NCBI GenBank assembly: GCA_024206355.1
Contig: JAAGZM010000479.1
Location: 1-5,614, forward strand
Length of the DNA: 5,614 nucleotides
Reading direction: 5' to 3'
Source: Gammaproteobacteria bacterium
GTDB taxonomy: Bacteria > Pseudomonadota > Gammaproteobacteria > Enterobacterales > GCA-2746155
The stretch's first letter is position 1. Each line of letters opens with the position of its first letter. The position numbers and the translations under genes are program-made. The notes under the pieces were generated by a model, which was not told the DNA's origin, did no database searches, and worked only from the letters and a program-made list of their open reading frames with translations. Positions 1 through 5,614 of the stretch are shown here, piece by piece.

Positions 1-6
1 CTAGGT

Positions 7-1332
7 TTATAACTTAATAGAAAATATTAAACCTGTTTCAGATCCTTCAGCCTCAAAACCTTTACAGATAAAAAGCCCCGGTACTGCTATAAGCTGATTA
101 TCACAATACAATAGCGGCCAATGATCTCTGTACCATGGAGGAACAGAATATTCTTGAAACAACTTCTTTAAGGAACGGCTACGATTACGCTCTGCAGGAT
201 GACAATGTTCGCCACCTTTTCTTAATCGCAACTCTAACTTTTGCTGTTGGTAATGTTTTTTCAGACCTTGACCAGAAACCTCAGATACAGAGAGAACCCC
301 AATTTTATCAACAAGAGAAACAGATGAGTCTGCCCCCCATGAAACCTGCCAATCAACATCCTTATCAATTCCTTTTGGCAACATAAATAATTTTTTATTA
401 AATCGTCTGAGAGAAATCCCTTGCCAATCTAACTGGGGATTAGCATCCTCTCTAGCATGAATTATTTGTTCATTGATTAATGACAGTTTTTCATTTCCAG
501 GACGTCTTAACCCTCGTTGATGAAACCAAAAACGGAGTAAATTTTTCTGCCTAATTGGTGAAAGAACCTTCAACGGCTCAAGACAAAGAGATTGATAATC
601 ACCCTGACAAACTAAAAAGTCTTGCTCAGCAATTTTTGTCATTATTTCAGCAGATTCACCTAACCAAGAAGCACTTCTACCTAGCATTTGAATTGTTTCA
701 GGCCACATTTTTTCAAGTACGGGAATAACTGTTTTACGAAGATAATTTCTTGGAATAGTTTGCTCATCATTACTAGGATCATCAATCCAGCTTAAGTTAT
801 TTTGTTTTGCATACTCTTCAATTAACACTTTACTAACAGTTAATAACGGACGATGAAGTTCACCATCACCAAGAGCTTTCTTAATAGGCATAGCAGATAA
901 ACCATGTGCTCCACTACCACGTAGAAGTTGTAACAAGAGTGTCTCAGCTTGATCATCCATATGTTGTGCAGTAACAAGCCATTGATTAGCAAGCAATTGA
1001 TTTTCCAATGCCTGATAACGTACTAAACGCGCTTTTTCTTCTGGACTCTCGCCAATCTTAGGTATTGCATTCACATCAATCTGCTGGAATGGTACTGCCA
1101 TTGCAAGACAAACCTGTTGGCAATGCTCACCCCATCGTTGGGAATCACTTTGTAAATTATGATTGATATACACAGCATCAAGTGGGATTTTTGTATCACC
1201 TTGATTCAATCTATTTATTTGCTCGAGCAATACATGTGAATCAATTCCACCGCTGTATGCCACACACAAGCGCTCACAACTTGCATCTCTAGCGAATGCT
1301 AAAAATGCAGTCAGTGTTTGTTGCAGATCCAT
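7..1332 (-). CDS. tilS: tRNA(Ile)-lysidine synthetase TilS
   Basis: TilS is a cytoplasmic enzyme that uses ATP to activate C34 of the CAU-anticodon tRNA-Ile and joins lysine to it. The resulting lysidine makes the tRNA read AUA as Ile instead of AUG as Met. The 441-residue protein is close to E. coli TilS (about 432). It has the N-type ATP-pyrophosphatase P-loop SGGIDS at residues 27-32, the TAQHMDDQAET segment at 121-131, RGSGAHGLSAM at 138-148, and WIDDPSN followed by RNYLR at 182-199. The substrate-binding middle domain lies at roughly 250-320. The C-terminal domain has the typical SLKKLFQE at 387-394 and VPPWYRD at 397-403. The ATG at 1332 fits the family N-terminus and no nearby in-frame alternative exists. 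The start lies 9 bases after the accA stop with no clear Shine-Dalgarno sequence, so coupling to accA translation is inferred. The gene looks intact and ends in TAA. Confidence 0.97.
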   Translation of the reverse strand: MDLQQTLTAFLAFARDASCERLCVAYSGGIDSHVLLEQINRLNQGDTKIPLDAVYINHNLQSDSQRWGEHCQQVCLAMAVPFQQIDVNAIPKIGESPEEKARLVRYQALENQLLANQWLVTAQHMDDQAETLLLQLLRGSGAHGLSAMPIKKALGDGELHRPLLTVSKVLIEEYAKQNNLSWIDDPSNDEQTIPRNYLRKTVIPVLEKMWPETIQMLGRSASWLGESAEIMTKIAEQDFLVCQGDYQSLCLEPLKVLSPIRQKNLLRFWFHQRGLRRPGNEKLSLINEQIIHAREDANPQLDWQGISLRRFNKKLFMLPKGIDKDVDWQVSWGADSSVSLVDKIGVLSVSEVSGQGLKKHYQQQKLELRLRKGGEHCHPAERNRSRSLKKLFQEYSVPPWYRDHWPLLYCDNQLIAVPGLFICKGFEAEGSETGLIFSIKL

Positions 1333-1341
1333 GATAGTTGG

Positions 1342-2298
1342 TTATTGAAAGGTTCCAAAAGACATGAGTTTTTCATAACGACGTTCAAGTAATTCGTCGA
1401 TTGATAAGTGCTGTAACTCTGCCAGCTGATTTACAAGCGTTAATTTCAATGTCTGTGACATTTCACCTTGCGAACGATGAGCTCCACCCATAGGTTCAGG
1501 GATAATGCTATCAATTAACTCTAGATCTTTTAAACGATTAGCTGTAATACCCATTGCTTGGGCAGCATCCTGAGCTTTTTCAGCGCTCTTCCATAAAATA
1601 GACGCACATCCTTCTGGAGAAATAACTGAATAAGTACTGTATTCAAGCATATTTACTTTATCTGCAACGCCAATCGCTAAAGCGCCACCTGAGCCACCTT
1701 CTCCAATAACAGTTGCAATAATAGGTACTTTCAACTCACACATAACTTTTAAGTTGGTAGCAATTGCTTCACTTTGACCTCGTTCTTCAGCACCAATACC
1801 AGGATAAGCACCAGGAGTATCAATAAAACTGATAATAGGTAAGTTAAATTTTTCAGCCATTCTCATCAATCGTAATGCTTTACGATATCCTTCAGGTCTA
1901 GGCATACCAAAATTACGTTTTACTTTTTCCTTGGTATCACGACCTTTATGGTGCCCAACAATCATTACAGGCTGACCATCAAGCCTTGCTAAGCCACCGA
2001 CGAGTGCATAATCATCAGCGAAGGCTCTATCGCCTGCTAATTCATCGAAATCAGTACAGATGGATTTTACATAATCTAATGTGTATGGTCTTTGCGGATG
2101 ACGGGCAATTTGAGCAATCTGCCAAGAATCAAGCTTGGAAAAAATTTGTTGTGTAAGGGTAATACTCTTTTTCTTCAGCCGTTCAATTTCATCACTAATA
2201 TTGATTTCAGCATCATTGGTAACCAAACGTAATTCGTCAATCTGTGCCTCAAGCTCAGCAATTGGACGTTCAAATTCAAGAAATGTCAGATTCATCAT
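1342..2298 (-). CDS. accA: acetyl-CoA carboxylase carboxyltransferase subunit alpha
   Basis: AccA pairs with AccD to form the alpha2-beta2 carboxyltransferase, which moves the carboxyl group from carboxybiotin on AccB to acetyl-CoA. This makes malonyl-CoA and commits carbon to fatty acid synthesis in the cytoplasm. From the ATG at 2298 the protein has 318 residues; E. coli AccA has 319. Landmarks, numbered from that start, are a helical N-terminus (FERPIAELEAQIDEL, about 9-23), ARHPQRPYTLDY (65-76), FDELAGDRA (84-92), FIDTPGAYPG (158-167), the glycine-rich oxyanion-hole stretch GEGGSGGALAIG (199-210) and SPEGCASILWKSA (227-239). The frame opens further upstream to an ATG at 2322, adding MLNIQSKK, but that has no homologous counterpart in E. 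coli and no ribosome site. The ATG at 2295 aligns exactly with the E. coli start and is equally possible. The gene follows dnaE after a repeat-like spacer and sits 9 bases ahead of tilS. Confidence 0.97.
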   Translation of the reverse strand: MMNLTFLEFERPIAELEAQIDELRLVTNDAEINISDEIERLKKKSITLTQQIFSKLDSWQIAQIARHPQRPYTLDYVKSICTDFDELAGDRAFADDYALVGGLARLDGQPVMIVGHHKGRDTKEKVKRNFGMPRPEGYRKALRLMRMAEKFNLPIISFIDTPGAYPGIGAEERGQSEAIATNLKVMCELKVPIIATVIGEGGSGGALAIGVADKVNMLEYSTYSVISPEGCASILWKSAEKAQDAAQAMGITANRLKDLELIDSIIPEPMGGAHRSQGEMSQTLKLTLVNQLAELQHLSIDELLERRYEKLMSFGTFQ

Positions 2299-2305
2299 TT
2301 TTTTA

Positions 2306-2310
2306 CTCTG
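2306..2310 (-). promoter_or_regulatory. probable ribosome binding site of accA
   Basis: On the minus strand CAGAG lies 7 bases before the ATG at 2298 and 10 before the ATG at 2295. It is a modest match to the Shine-Dalgarno core (AGAG of AGGAG). It is downstream of the longer possible start at 2322, which has no purine-rich site of its own, so it supports the shorter AccA that also agrees with the family N-terminus. Confidence 0.5.
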
Positions 2311-2340
2311 TATGTTTAGCATTTCGATAGTAATATACCC

Positions 2341-2401
2341 ATTCTACTTCAAGATGCAGCTTTAAGGATGCATTGTAATGCATATTCTACTCAGATGGCA
2401 G
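2341..2401. repeat. imperfect direct repeat in the dnaE-accA spacer
   Basis: On the plus strand the block ATTCTACTTCAAGATGCAG (2341-2359) recurs as ATTCTACTCAGATGGCAG (2384-2401), with 43 bases between starts. The copies share ATTCTACT, AGATG and CAG and differ by small indels. GATGCA also occurs twice between 2353 and 2372, and a palindrome lies between the two copies. This is the only non-coding stretch of any size in the window. It could be a decayed small intergenic repeat element, or paired sites for a regulator. I cannot tell which from one copy of the locus. Confidence 0.5.
2368..2383. repeat. 16-bp perfect palindrome ATGCATT-N2-AATGCAT
   Basis: ATGCATTGTAATGCAT has two 7-base arms around GT. 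As RNA it could form a weak AT-rich stem of about 6 pairs with a 4-base loop. As DNA it has the symmetry of a dimeric regulator site. No U-run follows on either strand, so it is not an intrinsic terminator. It sits between the two direct-repeat copies, which suggests it is part of the same element. Confidence 0.45.
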
Positions 2402-2411
2402 TGTTCACTGC
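2398..2411. repeat. 14-bp perfect palindrome just after the dnaE stop
   Basis: GCAGTGTTCACTGC has two 6-base arms (GCAGTG/CACTGC) around TT and begins 5 bases after the dnaE TGA codon. The position would suit a weak 3'-end structure on the dnaE message. However, the 2-base centre means a real RNA loop would open one or more pairs, and no T-tract follows on the minus strand. It is better called a palindrome of unknown role than a terminator. Confidence 0.45.
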
Positions 2412-2416
2412 TCCGA

Positions 2417-5400
2417 TCATTGATATTTGACTTCAACTTTAGTGCAGCCTTGTAAATCTTTTAGTCTATACAACAAGTCATCGGTTGGGGATATACCCCA
2501 ATTTTGAGAAAATTTAACAATGCCTTTGGCTTCACCATTGTTATATATCACTGTTACAGGACAGTCGCCATCTCGGTACGGCTCTAACGAGCGCGCAAGT
2601 TGCTCAGAAAAATCACCTTCAATATTTTCTCTATCAACCTCTAAGATTAAGCCTTTACTATAACGCTCTCGAGCACCTGGCATATCCATAACTTGGCGTA
2701 CAATCATTTTCAGACCATCACTAAAGTCATCAAAACTCACTTCGCCCTCAATAACCAAAACTTTATCTTTCACAAGCAACTGGCTAAATTCTTCATAGGC
2801 TTCAGTATATAACATGGCTTCAAACCGACCCGTGCGATCATCTAAGGTCAAAATAGCCATATGACCGCCACTCTTGCTACGAATTGTTCTGATACCCATC
2901 ACCAAGCCAGCAACTGTTATACTACGTCCTCTGCCAGTGGGTTGAATATTCTTCAGTCTGCAGCTAGTAAATGATTTCAATTCAGACAAAAATCGGTCAA
3001 TTGGGTGGCCAGTGAGAAATAGACCAAGTGTTTCTTTCTCACACATTAACTTATGCTCATCTGTCCAATCTCTGACGTCTACATATTGGATCTCAGAAGA
3101 ATCATCTTCACTACCACTTGCAGGTCCTCCGAATAGATCATTTTGACCTTGAGCTGCGTCTCTAGTTCGTTGTTCAGCGCAACGTATAGCATCTTCTAAA
3201 CTCGCATTTAAAACCGAGCGACTTTGTCCAAATGAATCCATTGCCCCTGCTTTTATCAGAGCCTCTAAAACACGACGATTAGTTTTCTTAAGATCAACAC
3301 GATTACAAAAATCATATAGATTACGATAAGGTCCAGATTCTCTTTCATTGACTATCGATTCAATAGCACCTTCACCAACACCTTTAATTGCACCAATACC
3401 ATAAACGATTTGACCGTTTTCAATCACCGTAAACCGATAATGACCTCGGTTAACATCTGGTGGGATTATTTTTATTTTATTGGCATAACAATCATCAACA
3501 AATGTAACAATCTTATCAGTATTATCCATATCAGCCGACATCACTGCCGCCATAAATTCAGCAGGATAATGTGCTTTCAACCAGGCTGTTTGAAACGATA
3601 CTAGTGCATAAGCTGCAGAGTGCGATTTATTAAATCCATACTCAGCAAATTTTTCCATTAAATCAAAAATTTGATTAGCAAGATCAACATCAACATCTCT
3701 TTTTACAGCACCTTCACTGAAAATAGCACGTTGCTCTTGCATCACTTCTAATTTCTTTTTGCCCATTGCACGGCGCAGCATATCGGCGCCACCCAAACTA
3801 TATCCGGCAAGGATCTGAGCAATCTGCATTACTTGTTCTTGGTAGAGAATTACACCATATGTTGACTGCAGACACTCTTCTAGATCTGGGTGAGGATAGC
3901 TTACTGCTGAACGTCCATGTTTTCGATCGACAAAGTCTTCAACCATGCCAGACCCCAATGGCCCAGGACGATAAAGTGCAACAAGTGCGATAATATCTTC
4001 AAAGCGACTCGGCGCAAGTTGCTTGATAAGTTTCTTCATACCTTGAGATTCAAGCTGAAAAATAGCAGTCGTATTAGCTTTTTGAAGTAGTTGAAATGAT
4101 GCATTATCAACGAGAGGAATTTTTGTAATATCAATCAGCTCTTCGCCATTTTCATTCTTTGTCTTATTGATAGTTTCGAGTGCCCAATCAATAATTGTTA
4201 AAGTCTTAAGACCTAAAAAGTCAAACTTTACCAAGCCAACAGATTCAACATCGTCCTTATCAAACTGGCAAACCAGATTATCACCTGATTCATCACAGTA
4301 AAGTGGTGTAAAATCGGTTAATAGGGTCGGAGAAATTACCACTCCACCCGCATGCTTTCCTGCATGTCGAGTAATACCTTCTAACTTAACTGCTAGATCC
4401 CAGAGATCACGAAATTCATCTTCTGTTTTATAACGCTCACGAATTACTTCTTCTTGGTCATAAGATTTTTGTAAGGTTATTCCTAATTCAAACGGTATTA
4501 ACTTTGAAACTTTATCAACAAATCCATAAGGATTTCCTAGTACTCGACCAACATCTCGTATAACCGCTTTTGCTGCCATTGTCCCAAAAGTAATAATCTG
4601 AGAAACCGATTCACGACCATACTTTTCAGCAACATAATCGATTACGCGATCACGACCATCCATACAAAAATCGACATCAAAGTCAGGCATTGAAATACGT
4701 TCTGGATTTAGGAATCGCTCAAACAGCAAGCCATATTCTAGTGGATCAAGATCGGTAATTTCAAGCGCATAAGCGATAATTGATCCCGCACCAGAACCAC
4801 GACCAGGCCCTACTGGTACACCATTATTTTTAGCCCATCGAATGAAGTCTGCAACGATTAGAAAGTAACCAGGAAATCCCATTTTATTAATAACATCAAG
4901 TTCAACCTGCAACCGTTCGTCATAAGCCTTTCGTTGCTGTGCAAATAATTCACTTTCAACGTCAAACAATTCACCAAGTCTTTTATTTAAACCTTTTTGC
5001 GATTCATCAGCAAAAAACTCACCAATAGTCATTCCTTCAGGAACTGGATAGTTAGGTAGAAAGTTTTTCCCAAGCTCTAGCTCAACCGTGCAACGTTTAG
5101 CAATTTCAACAGAGTTTTCCAATGCTTCAGGAATGTCTGAAAATAACTCACACATTTCTTCTTCAGATTTAAAATATTGCTCTTCACTGAAATCTTTAGG
5201 TCTGCGCGGATCATCAAGTACTCGACCTTGGTTGATACAAACCCTAGCCTCATGAGCACCAAAATCATCAGCTTCTAAAAAATGCACATCGTTGGTAGCA
5301 ACAACGGGGGTATTTGACCCCTGCGCCATACCAACAACAGTATGAAGATAAGTTTCTTCATTTTCTCTTGATGTACGCTGTAGCTCTAAATAATATCGTT

Positions 5401-5614
5401 TAGGAAATAAAGCATTCCAAGTACCAAGACATTCAGCAGCCTGCTGATGATTACCAGCAAGAATCGATTTACCCACATCACCATGTCGCCCACCAGAAAG
5501 TACGATAAGCCCTTCAGAACAATCAGCAATCCAATCAAAGATGATGATTGGTATTCCTCGCTGCTGACCTTCAGTATAAGAACGTGAAATTAGGCGCGTT
5601 AAATTTTTATAACC
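2417..5614 (-). CDS. dnaE: DNA polymerase III subunit alpha, 5'-truncated by the window edge
   Basis: DnaE is the replicative polymerase of the Pol III holoenzyme and works with epsilon, theta, tau and the beta clamp. The frame is open to the window edge: the first visible codons read GYKNLTRLIS, matching E. coli DnaE from Gly93, so about 92 residues lie outside. The 1065 visible residues would give a normal total near 1157 (E. coli 1160). In visible numbering, the rest of the PHP domain (1 to about 180) has LSGGRHGDVG (38-47) and ATNDVHFL (106-113). The polymerase core has GPGRGSGAGS (269-278), catalytic aspartates in PDFDVDF (310-316) and KFDFLGL (463-469), and the finger-region motif GGADMLRRAMGKKK (608-621). 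Then come GIGAIKGVGEG (739-749, helix-hairpin-helix), the beta-clamp motif QNDLF (824-828), an OB fold (about 898-975) and the C-terminal tau-binding region. A GTG at 5476 is internal, not the start. The gene ends in TGA with no frameshift. Confidence 0.97.
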   Translation of the reverse strand, partial: GYKNLTRLISRSYTEGQQRGIPIIIFDWIADCSEGLIVLSGGRHGDVGKSILAGNHQQAAECLGTWNALFPKRYYLELQRTSRENEETYLHTVVGMAQGSNTPVVATNDVHFLEADDFGAHEARVCINQGRVLDDPRRPKDFSEEQYFKSEEEMCELFSDIPEALENSVEIAKRCTVELELGKNFLPNYPVPEGMTIGEFFADESQKGLNKRLGELFDVESELFAQQRKAYDERLQVELDVINKMGFPGYFLIVADFIRWAKNNGVPVGPGRGSGAGSIIAYALEITDLDPLEYGLLFERFLNPERISMPDFDVDFCMDGRDRVIDYVAEKYGRESVSQIITFGTMAAKAVIRDVGRVLGNPYGFVDKVSKLIPFELGITLQKSYDQEEVIRERYKTEDEFRDLWDLAVKLEGITRHAGKHAGGVVISPTLLTDFTPLYCDESGDNLVCQFDKDDVESVGLVKFDFLGLKTLTIIDWALETINKTKNENGEELIDITKIPLVDNASFQLLQKANTTAIFQLESQGMKKLIKQLAPSRFEDIIALVALYRPGPLGSGMVEDFVDRKHGRSAVSYPHPDLEECLQSTYGVILYQEQVMQIAQILAGYSLGGADMLRRAMGKKKLEVMQEQRAIFSEGAVKRDVDVDLANQIFDLMEKFAEYGFNKSHSAAYALVSFQTAWLKAHYPAEFMAAVMSADMDNTDKIVTFVDDCYANKIKIIPPDVNRGHYRFTVIENGQIVYGIGAIKGVGEGAIESIVNERESGPYRNLYDFCNRVDLKKTNRRVLEALIKAGAMDSFGQSRSVLNASLEDAIRCAEQRTRDAAQGQNDLFGGPASGSEDDSSEIQYVDVRDWTDEHKLMCEKETLGLFLTGHPIDRFLSELKSFTSCRLKNIQPTGRGRSITVAGLVMGIRTIRSKSGGHMAILTLDDRTGRFEAMLYTEAYEEFSQLLVKDKVLVIEGEVSFDDFSDGLKMIVRQVMDMPGARERYSKGLILEVDRENIEGDFSEQLARSLEPYRDGDCPVTVIYNNGEAKGIVKFSQNWGISPTDDLLYRLKDLQGCTKVEVKYQ

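Noticed and set aside
135..386. 83-codon plus-strand open frame
   Set aside because: It lies wholly inside tilS on the opposite strand, resembles no protein I recognise, and the tilS frame is clearly the coding one.
2332..2337. TATATT as a -10 box for an accA promoter on the minus strand
   Set aside because: No acceptable -35 hexamer lies 15-19 bases upstream; the TTGAAG nearby is only 9 bases away. In such AT-rich sequence a lone -10 match is not enough.
2135..2365. 76-codon plus-strand open frame spanning the accA start
   Set aside because: It overlaps conserved AccA N-terminal codons, and its hydrophobic, Ser-rich translation is what antisense of that region gives. No ribosome site was seen.
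2398..2411. Intrinsic terminator after dnaE
   Set aside because: The palindrome has only a 2-base centre, a short arm and no T-tract after it on the minus strand.
3410..3993. Two plus-strand open frames (3410-3604 and 3766-3993)
   Set aside because: Both are antisense to highly conserved DnaE polymerase regions and have no recognisable domains.
5077..5268. 63-codon minus-strand open frame
   Set aside because: It is an out-of-frame shadow inside dnaE, where the conserved DnaE frame is unbroken.
5474..5476. GTG as the start of dnaE
   Set aside because: The same frame continues without a stop to the window edge and reads a clear DnaE PHP sequence (GYKNLTRLIS and SGGRHGDVG). The GTG is the Val of GDVGKS, an internal conserved codon.

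Overview
This AT-rich window carries three genes, all on the minus strand and read from high to low coordinates: dnaE (DNA polymerase III alpha subunit, 5' end cut off by the window edge), accA (carboxyltransferase alpha subunit of acetyl-CoA carboxylase) and tilS (tRNA-Ile lysidine synthetase). The dnaE-accA-tilS order is familiar from gammaproteobacteria. All three proteins align by eye with their E. coli counterparts over nearly their full length. The low GC content, and accA and tilS lying next to each other (E. coli has extra genes between them), suggest a marine gammaproteobacterium of the Shewanella, Moritella, Psychromonas or Vibrio kind. That placement is inference and I do not name a genus.

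Layout from right to left: 2417-5614 is dnaE, open to the right edge and lacking about 92 N-terminal residues. About 2299-2416 is the only real intergenic gap, and it holds an imperfect direct repeat and two short palindromes. 1342-2298 is accA. 1333-1341 is a 9-base gap with no visible Shine-Dalgarno sequence. 7-1332 is tilS, which stops 6 bases before the left edge. No RNA gene, insertion sequence, CRISPR array or intrinsic terminator is visible. Open frames on the plus strand, and small overlapping frames on the minus strand, are shadows of these genes.

The three genes serve core growth functions: chromosome replication, the committed step of fatty acid synthesis, and decoding of AUA codons. 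They probably share transcription, although the dnaE-accA gap could hold an extra signal. This is an ordinary housekeeping region and I found no previously undescribed system. The points most worth a second look are the repeat-like dnaE-accA spacer and a His in the DnaE PHP domain where E. coli has Arg.
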